Shown here piece by piece: positions 5,594 to 12,669 of a stretch of DNA of 30,341 nt. This stretch comes from a virus. Position 1 is the stretch's first letter. Each line of letters opens with the position of its first letter. The notes under the pieces are model-generated. The model made no database searches and was not told the origin of the DNA. It worked only from the letters and a program-made list of their open reading frames with translations. Position numbers and translations under genes: made by a program. The DNA lies in IMG/VR virus record IMGVR_UViG_3300023235_000094, positions 1 to 30,341 of that record; one strand, written 5' to 3'.

Positions 5594-6562
5594 ATGCAAT
5601 CGAATAGTCCAAGTAACCACATGATTGACTTCATGCACCGCCGAGGCATCACTGACGAAGTGATTGCCCTTTTTAATATTAGTATCTACGACCACCCGCA
5701 GATTGGTGAGTGCATCAAGATACCTTACAGCGACGAGCATAGCAAGTACCGACGTGATCCAATGTCAGACATGAAGCCTAAGTACCTGTATGACGCCGGT
5801 GGCAAGGTGACGTTGTATGGGGCCGATGTGCTACTCGAAGGGCAGCCAGCGACAGCGCAGCCGCTACTGAAGCAATCAGTAGTCATCACAGAAGGAGAAC
5901 TCGACACCCTTGTCTGCTGGTCAGCGAACATTCCAGCCGTGTCATCTACTGGTGGAGCGATGAGCTTCCAGGAAGAGTGGGCTGTTACCCTCGCACCCTA
6001 CGATGTATACCTCTGCTTCGACAACGACGCAGCCGGGGCTGAGGGCATGGTCAAGGTCCTGAAGTACATCCCAGACGCCAAGGTCATCCTGTTCCCTAAC
6101 ATCACCGGCGTCAAGGACGTGTCGGACTACGTAGCGCTAGGCAAGGACTTCCGAGCGCTCATGCAGTCAGCTAAGAGCTACGCATCAATCGAGGAGGTGA
6201 TAGCAGACAAGCAGTCGCGTGACGCTGTTATGCTGCCGACCATCTTTCACGAGAAGTACATCGAAAAGGCACAGGAGGCACACCAGCGCGCGAATCGACC
6301 CGTGCCCACGTCTGACAAGACTGACGCCGTACTACGCGCGAAGGACTACCCGATGGACAATATCATCAAGTTCGGCAACGACAGGAAGGCTAGGTGTCTG
6401 TGGCACAGCGAGGATTCAGGAAGCCTACATTACTACAATAAGACCAACAGCTCTTATTGTTTCGGACAATGCGGCAAATCTTATGACAGCATTGATGCTT
6501 ACATGCACGTACACAACATGGGTTTTGTAGAGGCTGTAAAGGAACTAAATAAATTAGTATGA
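5594..6562 (+). CDS. DNA primase with TOPRIM before a C-terminal CHC2 zinc finger
   Basis: This 322-residue protein should make RNA primers for phage replication. A TOPRIM fold is visible at about residues 95-185: VVITEGELD with Glu100, STGGAMS, and YLCFDNDAAG with Asp143 and Asp145, then GVKDVSDYV. A CHC2-like zinc finger follows at about 250-320: CLWH (Cys268, His271) and YCFGQCG (Cys289, Cys293), then DSIDAYMHVHNMGFVEAVKEL, which matches the helical tail of CHC2 domains. In bacterial DnaG and T7 gp4 the zinc finger comes first, so the order here is reversed. The last Cys pair is CxxxC instead of CxxC. No helicase domain is fused. ATGA overlap with the HNH gene. Confidence 0.85.
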   Translation: MQSNSPSNHMIDFMHRRGITDEVIALFNISIYDHPQIGECIKIPYSDEHSKYRRDPMSDMKPKYLYDAGGKVTLYGADVLLEGQPATAQPLLKQSVVITEGELDTLVCWSANIPAVSSTGGAMSFQEEWAVTLAPYDVYLCFDNDAAGAEGMVKVLKYIPDAKVILFPNITGVKDVSDYVALGKDFRALMQSAKSYASIEEVIADKQSRDAVMLPTIFHEKYIEKAQEAHQRANRPVPTSDKTDAVLRAKDYPMDNIIKFGNDRKARCLWHSEDSGSLHYYNKTNSSYCFGQCGKSYDSIDAYMHVHNMGFVEAVKELNKLV

Positions 6563-6948
6563 TTAAATCCTGCCAACTATGCACTAAGGAGTTTAAATCA
6601 TTTCCTAGCCGGAACAGGATTTACTGTGGTAAGACCTGTAGCAATAGGGATAAAGAAGGGACTTTTGAAGTGGGTCACGAGTGGCTACCAAGGCCTCTAG
6701 TGGAGAAGAGGAAGCACAGCGCGGGTTATGTTGAGATATATACACCCTACCACCCATTCAGGAGTGTACGCAACTCGGTCTTAGAGCACCGCCTGGTTAT
6801 GGAGGAGATTTTGGGTAGGTACCTGACAAAAAAAGAAGTGGTACACCACAAGAATGAGATTAAAGATGACAACAGGATAGAAAACCTGGAGTTGTTCTCC
6901 TGCCAATCGGATCACATCAAGTACGGGCATAATAAAGCTATTATATGA
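6559..6948 (+). CDS. Freestanding HNH endonuclease
   Basis: The 129-residue protein has an N-terminal Cys finger (CQLC at 5-8, then YCGKTC at 22-27) and an HNH core at about residues 73-125: EHRLVMEEILGRYL, then VVHHKNEIKDDNRIENLEL and the closing DHIKYGH. This is the HNH_3 pattern of phage homing endonucleases, which cut intron-less or HNH-less alleles and spread by repair. It sits between the primase and ATPase genes with ATGA overlaps at both ends, an unusually neat insertion that keeps translational coupling. It could also have been recruited for a phage function. Confidence 0.85.
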   Translation: MIKSCQLCTKEFKSFPSRNRIYCGKTCSNRDKEGTFEVGHEWLPRPLVEKRKHSAGYVEIYTPYHPFRSVRNSVLEHRLVMEEILGRYLTKKEVVHHKNEIKDDNRIENLELFSCQSDHIKYGHNKAII

Positions 6949-8120
6949 CGCGCGACGAACTACACGAGCAGCTCGGTCAGCTGCTCTACATCGAAGACAA
7001 AGGTATTGTTGATGTGGTGTGTGCCTCGATTATTGCCAACAGCATGAAGCTAGGCGACCCAGTGTGGCTGACTCTCATCGGTCCTTCATCTGGCGGGAAG
7101 AGTCAAATCATCCGTCCCTTTGCTGCTGCCACTAAAATCATCACCCGTATCGACGACATGACACCCAACACGCTTATGTCGGGTACCCTTGGTGCGGAGA
7201 ACTCATTGCTCGGGAGGATTGGCGCGCACGGTATCATCTCCATGGATGACTTGACTGTGTTGTTTAGCAAGAACGCCGAGGCGCGAGGTGAGATTCTATC
7301 CCAGTTCCGTATGCTGTACGACGGGCGCTTTGCCAAGAGCTCAGGTAACAGGAAGGAGGAGATGGTATGGGAGGGCTATCTAGGTATGATCAGTGGCTCT
7401 ACCCCTAGTATTTATCGCTACTTCGCAGAGGTAGCAGACATGGGTGAACGGTTTATTAACTACCGGATGAAACCCTTTGACAAGCACAAGGCCGTAGCCT
7501 TCATCAGTAACAACAACCTAACCTCAAAGGACCTGGATGCTCGAATAGCCGTCATCCTAGAGGAGTTTCTGGCTGAACGGTTGCAGGACGACAAGCAGTA
7601 CTGTGAGCTGTCCGATGAGGTAAAGGCAGTCATTGCCAACATCAGTGAACACTCGACCCTCATGCGTACCTCTGTCCACGTTGACGAGCGCTCTGGCTTT
7701 GTTGATGAGTTCCCGGAGCCAGAGATGCCGTTCCGTGTGATGAAACAGCTGACCAAGATAGCCGAGGCGCTACAGGTAGTGAACCGAGGACCGCTAACAA
7801 AGGAGCTGATTGCCACACTAGAGTGGACTGGCTGGAGCCTAGCTAACGACAAGCGCCGGGCGTATATGCGTCACCTAGTCGGGCTAGAGGACAGCGGTAA
7901 GCCCCTAACGAGTCGCAACATCAGTGCCTGCACGGGGCTAGAGACGAGTATCGTTAAGAAAGGGTTAGACCACTTGCAGGCCTTGGACGTTATCCGACTC
8001 AAGGATGAAGATGCAGCCGGGCAGAAGCGCTGGTACATCCACAACAAGGAGATAGCCAAAGTGGTGCGGCGCTTAGACCCACCCGATTATGACCAGTTAA
8101 AACTAATTGATGACGTATGA
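6945..8120 (+). CDS. AAA+-type ATPase with C-terminal winged helix (replication)
   Basis: The 391-residue protein has a Walker A GPSSGGKS at residues 46-53 and a Walker B GIISMDDLT at about 96-104, then FRMLYDGRFAKSSG and an arginine-finger-like region MGERFINYRM. This arrangement matches a family of phage and mobile-element ATPases (sometimes annotated as ATP-binding or helicase-loader-like) with the core 'LIGPSGGGKSE...KDFTxxL...LREIYDG'. Residues 320-370 form a probable winged helix (LTSRNISACTGLETSIVKKGLDHLQALDVIRL). It may be the replicative helicase or loader that works with the primase, a role inferred from position. ATGA overlaps on both sides. Confidence 0.75.
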   Translation: MTRDELHEQLGQLLYIEDKGIVDVVCASIIANSMKLGDPVWLTLIGPSSGGKSQIIRPFAAATKIITRIDDMTPNTLMSGTLGAENSLLGRIGAHGIISMDDLTVLFSKNAEARGEILSQFRMLYDGRFAKSSGNRKEEMVWEGYLGMISGSTPSIYRYFAEVADMGERFINYRMKPFDKHKAVAFISNNNLTSKDLDARIAVILEEFLAERLQDDKQYCELSDEVKAVIANISEHSTLMRTSVHVDERSGFVDEFPEPEMPFRVMKQLTKIAEALQVVNRGPLTKELIATLEWTGWSLANDKRRAYMRHLVGLEDSGKPLTSRNISACTGLETSIVKKGLDHLQALDVIRLKDEDAAGQKRWYIHNKEIAKVVRRLDPPDYDQLKLIDDV

Positions 8121-8350
8121 TCTACTCTAAAAAAGAAACAGACGACAACTGGGCGTTCATGCAGGCTGGCGACGACAACAATGTGTACTTCGAGGATGGC
8201 ACTAAAGAGCGCCTAACCAGAGGGCATTACATGATAGACTTCGGTAGTCAGTACAAGGGCACCACCTTGGACAACCTGGACGACGAGTGGTGGCTCAAGA
8301 TGCTAGGCGAGAAGAACGACTGGTTCATTAACAAGTGTTTGAGTTTATGA
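8117..8350 (+). CDS. Small protein, weakly DUF3820-like
   Basis: The 77-residue product includes MIDFGSQYKGTTLDNLDDEWWLKML, which resembles the 'FGKYKGxxLxDIPxxYLxWL' signature of DUF3820 proteins. The match is by eye and imperfect. The N-terminal half is acidic. Function is unknown. It overlaps both neighbours by ATGA, so it is coupled to the ATPase upstream and the next small gene. Confidence 0.6.
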   Translation: MIYSKKETDDNWAFMQAGDDNNVYFEDGTKERLTRGHYMIDFGSQYKGTTLDNLDDEWWLKMLGEKNDWFINKCLSL

Positions 8351-8649
8351 AGGCAATTAGAGTTGGTAACATTCTTATAACACCCCACGCCAAGAGCCGC
8401 ATTGACGAGCGCATTGGTATATCTGATAGAAAGTTGGGTAAATTTGTGCGCAAGGCTTTGGAGCGACCCGATTCAGACTCACCTAAACTGAATCGCAAGG
8501 TGTACAACACGCAGATGCACCATAAACCTCAGTCAGTTGAGAGAGACGGAAAAAGAATCATTAAAGAATTGATGGGATTTATCTTCATCTTTTGTATGAA
8601 AACAAGAGAAGACGGTCGTACAGAATTCCACTTAATAACAGTTTTATGA
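8347..8649 (+). CDS. Small basic phage protein, unknown function
   Basis: From ATG 8347 the protein has 100 residues. It begins KAIRVGNILITPHAKSRIDERIGI, a 'HAKxRIxERxGI' pattern seen in many uncharacterised phage and toxin-like small proteins, and continues with a basic helical region. The C-terminal part (LMGFIFIFCMKTREDGRTEFHLITVL) looks like a beta hairpin. A GTG at 8335 is possible, but the ATGA overlap with the gene upstream favours 8347. It overlaps the next small gene in the same way. Confidence 0.6.
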   Translation: MKAIRVGNILITPHAKSRIDERIGISDRKLGKFVRKALERPDSDSPKLNRKVYNTQMHHKPQSVERDGKRIIKELMGFIFIFCMKTREDGRTEFHLITVL

Positions 8650-8756
8650 GCTACCCACAAATTAACGAAGATGACATGACAGCTAAGGAGTTGGCTGACA
8701 TGCACATGAATGAAGAATTATGGACAAATTACGGCCATCCAGAAAATGTGTATTAA
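8646..8756 (+). CDS. Very small acidic protein
   Basis: A 36-residue frame starting in an ATGA overlap with the gene upstream and ending at TAA 8754-8756. It is acidic and Met-rich (DDMTAKELADMHMNEELW). No family recognised. The unbroken chain of ATGA overlaps from the primase to here supports it. Confidence 0.5.
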   Translation: MSYPQINEDDMTAKELADMHMNEELWTNYGHPENVY

Positions 8757-8759
8757 ATG

Positions 8760-8774
8760 TGCTAGTATTGTCAC
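8760..8774 (+). promoter_or_regulatory. Leaderless promoter of HNH gene
   Basis: TGC-TAGTAT (-10 at 8763-8768) lies 6 nt before ATG 8775. No good DnaA-like box is present at the usual distance, so this HNH gene appears to have its own unregulated promoter. Confidence 0.5.
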
Positions 8775-9248
8775 ATGACAAATCATTCAGCTGGAGGACT
8801 CTCTAAAAAAGAAAAATTCTTTACCTTGTTTAACAACGCTAGGTGCAGAGTGACAGATCCTACAAACCCTAACTACCCTCGCTATGGCGCTAGGGGTATT
8901 AAGTTTTTGTGGACTAATTATTTAGACTTTAAAAAAGACATGTGCGATTCTTATGTTCGACACCAAGAAGAAAACGGTCCGAACAACACAACTTTAGAGA
9001 GAATAGATAACGACGGTCCCTACTCTAAAGAGAACTGTAGGTGGGCGACGTGGGCTGAGCAAGCTAAAAATCGCCGCACAAGCAGATATTTGACGTATAA
9101 GGGCGAAACAATGATAATCGCTGATTGGGCAAGGAGACTAAATACAAGTCGTCAAACCATAAGGAACCGAGTCGAGTCTGGTTGGGAAATAGAAGATATT
9201 ATCAATACTTCAATAAGTTATGCCAATAGAAAAAGTCCTAAAACTTAG
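8775..9248 (+). CDS. HNH-family homing endonuclease-like protein
   Basis: The 157-residue protein carries PRYGARGIKFLW at about residues 35-46, then TLERIDNDGPYSKENCRWATWAEQAKNRR, a signature common to phage HNH-like homing endonucleases and AP2-type proteins. The C-terminal 50 residues (YKGETMIIADWARRLNTSRQTIRNRVESGW) form a DNA-binding HTH-like module also common to this family. It breaks the ATGA chain, has its own -10, and its last 29 nt overlap the helicase gene out of frame. These features suggest a late insertion ahead of the helicase. Confidence 0.8.
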   Translation: MTNHSAGGLSKKEKFFTLFNNARCRVTDPTNPNYPRYGARGIKFLWTNYLDFKKDMCDSYVRHQEENGPNNTTLERIDNDGPYSKENCRWATWAEQAKNRRTSRYLTYKGETMIIADWARRLNTSRQTIRNRVESGWEIEDIINTSISYANRKSPKT

Positions 9249-10383
9249 ACCCCACCAACAAAGATTTATGGAGGAAAATCCAAACAAGGCTTTTCTTATG
9301 TGGGAATGTCGAACGGGTAAATCATTGCCAGGAAAGTTATGGAGCGAACACCCTATAAGGAATCGAAGTGTTGTGGTAGTTTGTCTTAAAAGCAATAAAA
9401 CTGAGTGGGAGGAGTTGTGCCCAGACGCTAAGGTCTACTCTAAAGAGGAATTTAAGAAACATATAAAGTATATTACCTCAACGAAACCTTCAGCTATTGT
9501 TGTGGATGAGGCTCACAACTTTGCTGCCCCTCTTTTCATCGCTAAAAAGCGTAGTGCTTTAGCTGAATCTTTTTATAGTCTGGTAAAAAAGTTCCCTGAG
9601 ATGCATATACTGCTACTAACAGCCACCCCTTTAACTAACGACCCGGCGTCGCTACACACACTACTCACCTATCTAGGTAAGTACAGCGAATGGAAGAACT
9701 ACCAGTCACGCTTTTATAATTTAGAATACAAACCCTTCCTACCTCGCCCTGCGTGGTTCCCTAAAGATGGATGGAGAGGAGAAGCGAACAAAATACTAAT
9801 TGAACATGCTAACATTGTTTCATTAGCTGATTGTGTAGATTTCCTGCCCCCGGTTACACACGAGGTAATAGTTATTAAGACAGGTAAGCGCCCCTATGAG
9901 GAGGATGAGGAGTACCACTGGACCAAGGACCACCTACATGAGCAGAGCAAGAAGCTACCAGAGATACGGCAGATTGGTAACGGGTTTCGTAAGGTGATCC
10001 TCGTGTGTCACTACACTGAGCAGATCGATGCGCTAGCGAAGCAATTAAAGAAGGACCGGCCAGTATTTATACTTGACGGCAGGACCAAGGACGCAGCTAA
10101 GGTGAAGCGCGAGGCGCAGGGGGCCTCTGACTGCTACCTAATTGTGCAGGCCAAAATGGGTTTGGGCTGGGACGGCTATATGTTTAGTTGTATGGTGTTT
10201 GTCTCATCTGCCCACCGCCAGATAGACTACACGCAGATGCTGGGGCGCTTAACGTCTGTCGACCATGGCAAGCCGATGCTGTACTTTCACCTGATTGGTG
10301 GTAAATGGGACAAACTCATCCATGATACACTGGTGGCAGGAGAAGACTTTAACCCCCATCGACATGCAAACCAGAATAGTTAA
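9220..10383 (+). CDS. SF2 DNA helicase (DEAH type)
   Basis: The 387-residue protein has a Q-motif-like LRPHQQRFM (9-17), Walker A WECRTGKS (28-35), motif II VVDEAHN (94-100), motif III LLTATP (132-137), and the C-terminal lobe with GLGWDGY (315-320) and motif VI QMLGRLTSV (339-347). It is a compact SNF2/UvsW-like phage helicase that would unwind or remodel DNA during replication and recombination. The start at 9220 keeps the Q-like motif, although it lies inside the end of the HNH gene. Motif VI has Gly-Arg-Leu rather than the usual Gly-Arg-x-x-Arg ending, so the second Arg finger is unclear. Confidence 0.85.
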   Translation: MPIEKVLKLRPHQQRFMEENPNKAFLMWECRTGKSLPGKLWSEHPIRNRSVVVVCLKSNKTEWEELCPDAKVYSKEEFKKHIKYITSTKPSAIVVDEAHNFAAPLFIAKKRSALAESFYSLVKKFPEMHILLLTATPLTNDPASLHTLLTYLGKYSEWKNYQSRFYNLEYKPFLPRPAWFPKDGWRGEANKILIEHANIVSLADCVDFLPPVTHEVIVIKTGKRPYEEDEEYHWTKDHLHEQSKKLPEIRQIGNGFRKVILVCHYTEQIDALAKQLKKDRPVFILDGRTKDAAKVKREAQGASDCYLIVQAKMGLGWDGYMFSCMVFVSSAHRQIDYTQMLGRLTSVDHGKPMLYFHLIGGKWDKLIHDTLVAGEDFNPHRHANQNS

Positions 10384-10504
10384 TCAGTGGACAGAAGGTA
10401 ATGAATTTTTCTTATTAGGAATAATGTTTCATAGTTGTGATTTATGCTCAGGCTTTGAATTTTTCTTTTTTGGAATAGGATTCGGTTTTCGAGTTGGGCT
10501 ATGA
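10364..10504 (+). CDS. Small Phe/Gly-rich protein with a CxxC pair
   Basis: A 46-residue frame that begins 20 nt before the helicase stop and ends in an ATGA overlap with the nuclease gene. It has HSCDLCSGFEFF, then a hydrophobic Phe/Gly run (FFFFGIGFGFRVGL). Phages often carry such tiny 'FFxxGIxF...C' proteins of unknown role. An in-frame upstream start at 10295 would give 69 residues but would overlap the helicase further. Confidence 0.5.
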   Translation: MQTRIVNQWTEGNEFFLLGIMFHSCDLCSGFEFFFFGIGFGFRVGL

Positions 10505-10833
10505 CACTACCAGAACTACCACGCAAGAATAAGCGTATCGAAGCCAAGGTGGACAGCCTGGTGGCAGCAAAGCTGGTTAAGCTACATGCGCATCGCAACT
10601 GGGCACTAGAGGTAAAGATTAAAGGTGGCAGGCTCAAACAGCATCAGATTGTTGCCTTGAAGCAAGTTGAGAATGGTATATTTAAGCCGTACAAGATACC
10701 TGACATGGGTCAAAAGAATCCGTTTGACTTCTTTTACCTTGGAGACGCCGACGCGATAGTCTGTGTTGCCGAAGGGCGAAGCGTGACGTGCGAGGTGAAT
10801 AGTGGAGTGATAAAATACGAGTTTAAGATATAA
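10501..10833 (+). CDS. RecU/Holliday-junction-resolvase-like nuclease
   Basis: The 110-residue protein has KRIEAKVDSLVAAKL near the N terminus, ALEVKIKGGRLKQHQIVALKQV at about residues 35-56, KIPDMGQKNPFDFFYLGDADAIVCV at about 65-89, and a beta-rich end. The 'LEVKxxGGxLxxHQ' core looks like the E-x-K part of a PD-(D/E)xK nuclease as in RecU-like resolvases; related short phage proteins are often labelled that way. It would resolve branched DNA before packaging. It ends inside the bidirectional terminator at 10826-10870. Confidence 0.55.
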   Translation: MTLPELPRKNKRIEAKVDSLVAAKLVKLHAHRNWALEVKIKGGRLKQHQIVALKQVENGIFKPYKIPDMGQKNPFDFFYLGDADAIVCVAEGRSVTCEVNSGVIKYEFKI

Positions 10834-10870
10834 CAAAAGGCCACCTGATAGGTGGCCTTTTGTTATATCT
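10826..10870. terminator. Bidirectional terminator, 21-bp perfect stem
   Basis: The 21-nt arms at 10826-10846 and 10850-10870 are exact reverse complements with a 3-nt loop. Each direction has a GC-rich core (GGCCACCT with its complement) followed by TTTTGTT. It separates the rightward nuclease gene from the leftward SSB gene, and the nuclease stop codon lies inside the left arm. Confidence 0.9.
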
Positions 10871-10877
10871 CTATACC

Positions 10878-11345
10878 TTAGTTAAAGGGTACGTCTTCTT
10901 TTGGTGCCTCTTCTTCGTCTCCGACTCCAAGTGCCTTCATGTCTTTCGCCTCTAGTTCCTTCACTGTCGGGTTGCCTGCATTTTCTGGAAGTGTGCCTGA
11001 TGTGAAAGTAAAGATTTTAGCGGGATGGTTTCCTTTTTCTTTTGGTTCTCGCAGTTCAGTCAGCTCAACTGACAGCAAGTCACCAATCTTTACTTCGTTG
11101 GTTGAACGAACAGCAAAGTACGGGTCACGTTTGATAGCTACATTCTTGAGTGTTCCGTCAGCCAGTTCTAGTGTGAACCCTCGCTGGTGTTTAAACTTCC
11201 CTTCTGCTGCTCGGTAGTACGCATCTTTTAGGATACCTTGGAACTTATCACCAACCTTTTCGAATGTTGCGAAGCCGTTGCCCCAAGCAGCATCCATCGG
11301 TCGAGTAAGTTCTTGTGTTTCGAATTTTGAGAAATCGTTTGTCAT
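10878..11345 (-). CDS. Single-stranded DNA-binding protein (acidic C-terminal tail)
   Basis: The 155-residue protein ends with EEEAPKEDVPFN, an acidic tail close to the conserved 'DDDIPF' tip of bacterial SSB proteins that recruits partner enzymes. The body is beta-rich with GDKFQGILKDAYYR, FTLELADGTLKNVAI and KIGDLLSVELTEL, consistent with an OB fold. It would coat ssDNA during replication and with the YqaJ exonuclease. It is the only leftward gene in the rightward arm and has its own promoter (TGC-TATACT, about 43 nt leader with a GTGCG/CGCAC hairpin). No strong Shine-Dalgarno precedes ATG 11345. Confidence 0.7.
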   Translation of the reverse strand: MTNDFSKFETQELTRPMDAAWGNGFATFEKVGDKFQGILKDAYYRAAEGKFKHQRGFTLELADGTLKNVAIKRDPYFAVRSTNEVKIGDLLSVELTELREPKEKGNHPAKIFTFTSGTLPENAGNPTVKELEAKDMKALGVGDEEEAPKEDVPFN

Positions 11346-11377
11346 GTATTGTTTATTTATTGTGCGTATCCCGCACC

Positions 11378-11426
11378 TGTGGATAGTATAGCACCTGTTG
11401 GGAGGTCAGCATGTTACTATCAACAG
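11378..11426 (+). promoter_or_regulatory. Early promoter of the exonuclease gene with DnaA-like box
   Basis: TGTGGATAG (11378-11386), 28 nt, then TGT-TACTAT (-10 at 11415-11420) and 6 nt to ATG 11427. The box overlaps the -10 of the divergent SSB promoter, so one bound protein could activate rightward and block leftward transcription. Confidence 0.6.
11385..11393 (-). promoter_or_regulatory. Extended -10 of the SSB gene
   Basis: TGC-TATACT reads leftward, with the hexamer at 11390-11385. It overlaps the DnaA-like box at 11378-11386 by two bases. The predicted transcript has a leader of about 35-40 nt. Confidence 0.55.
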
Positions 11427-12053
11427 ATGAGAATAATCAACGTAGAGCAGGGGACTGAGCAGTGGCTAAAGATGCGAATTGGCATGATTACCGGTACTCG
11501 ATTGAAAGGTGTAATGGGTAGTAAAGTGGTGCAAAAGACGCTAATGAATGAGCTTATAGCAGAACAGATGACAGGTTTACCAAAACAAATCTTTGTAAAT
11601 GCCGCGATGAAGTGGGGGACAGACAATGAAGAGTTTGCGGTCTGGGCTTACGAGCATAAGTACAAGCGCACTACACAGGAGGTAGGGTTCTGCATCAGTG
11701 ATGAATTTCCTTATTTAGGTCTATCTCCGGACCGGCTTATTATGACCAGCAACAAGTATCGACGAGCGGTTGAAGTTAAGGCGCCTATGACAGAAACCGT
11801 GGTAAAGTATATATTAGATGGAGGTATTCCCCCGGAGTACAAATGGCAAGTCGTTAATTACTTTTTAGTGTGCGAAGACCTTACTCACTTAGACTTTGTA
11901 ATCTACGACCCTAGGATCCGCGACGTAGAACGGAAGCTAACCAAGATTGAAGTGACGAGGAAGGATGTGGCCTCAGACATAGCCGCAGCCAAGGAGCGCT
12001 TAGTAGAATTTAGAATTAACTGGGAGGAAAAGTTAAAACAATTAGGACTATGA
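11427..12053 (+). CDS. YqaJ-type viral recombinase exonuclease
   Basis: The 208-residue protein has the YqaJ/lambda-exonuclease signature: VEQGTEQWLKMRIGMITGTR (residues 6-25), MKWGTDNEEFA (61-71), LGLSPDRLI with Asp102, AVEVKAP with Glu116 and Lys118, and YKWQVVNYF (138-146). These are the metal-binding and catalytic positions of a 5'-3' dsDNA exonuclease that prepares ends for single-strand annealing. The annealing partner was not identified. ATG 11427 is chosen because it follows the -10 by 6 nt and gives the usual family start. ATGA overlap with the dNMP kinase gene. Confidence 0.9.
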   Translation: MRIINVEQGTEQWLKMRIGMITGTRLKGVMGSKVVQKTLMNELIAEQMTGLPKQIFVNAAMKWGTDNEEFAVWAYEHKYKRTTQEVGFCISDEFPYLGLSPDRLIMTSNKYRRAVEVKAPMTETVVKYILDGGIPPEYKWQVVNYFLVCEDLTHLDFVIYDPRIRDVERKLTKIEVTRKDVASDIAAAKERLVEFRINWEEKLKQLGL

Positions 12054-12589
12054 TAATCGGAATCGTCGGATTTAAGCAAGTAGGCAAGAGTACTGCCGCC
12101 AAGTATTTAGAAGACAAGTACGGCTTTGCCCGTCACAACTTTAAAGACGCACTGGTGCAGGAGCTAAAAGATAACTTTCCTGATTTGCTGAAAGAAATTG
12201 CTTACACTAGAGACTGGGACAACGGAATGGAAAGCGCAATCGAAGACTTGTTTATAAAGAAGCCACCCCTCATGCGTGCCTTAATGATTAACTACGGGAC
12301 AGAGGTAAGGCGTAAAGATAATCCGCATTACTGGACAGGGCAATGGTCACAGGCTTTATGTCCTGAACTAGATACCGTAACCGATGACGTTCGTTTCTTA
12401 AATGAAGCCGAGGCAATAAAGATAGAAGGTGGCATCATCATCCGCCTCACCCGCCCCGACCTGCTCACTGGAGGCGACCACGTAAGCGAAACAGAGCAGT
12501 TAGAGATAGTAGCCGACCACACCATCGAGTGTGACCCTGGCGACCTTGTAAACTTGTACCGTCAGCTCGATGATATGGTCAGGTTTTAG
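12050..12589 (+). CDS. Deoxynucleoside monophosphate kinase
   Basis: The 179-residue protein starts with MIIGIVGFKQVGKSTAAKYL, a P-loop at residues 7-15, followed by a Phe-Lys-Asp region typical of phage dNMP kinases. RALMINYGTEVRRKDNPHYW (about 84-103) is the substrate-binding element of T4 gp1-like enzymes, and TDDVRFLNEAEAI (about 121-133) is the Walker-B-like strand and following helix. It would phosphorylate dNMPs from degraded host DNA. It overlaps the exonuclease gene by ATGA, linking host DNA breakdown to nucleotide salvage. Confidence 0.85.
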   Translation: MIIGIVGFKQVGKSTAAKYLEDKYGFARHNFKDALVQELKDNFPDLLKEIAYTRDWDNGMESAIEDLFIKKPPLMRALMINYGTEVRRKDNPHYWTGQWSQALCPELDTVTDDVRFLNEAEAIKIEGGIIIRLTRPDLLTGGDHVSETEQLEIVADHTIECDPGDLVNLYRQLDDMVRF

Positions 12590-12623
12590 GTAACGGTGCG
12601 GTCAACCAGATGTATGAAGAACC

Positions 12624-12669
12624 TGTGAATAACTCAAGAAACAACTAGCGGAGGTGGTATAGTTGTGGT
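12624..12669 (+). promoter_or_regulatory. Early promoter of the phosphoesterase gene
   Basis: TGTGAATAA (12624-12632), 25 nt, then TGG-TATAGT (-10 at 12658-12663) and 6 nt to ATG 12670. The box is TTATTCACA on the other strand, a match to the common DnaA-box consensus. Confidence 0.6.
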
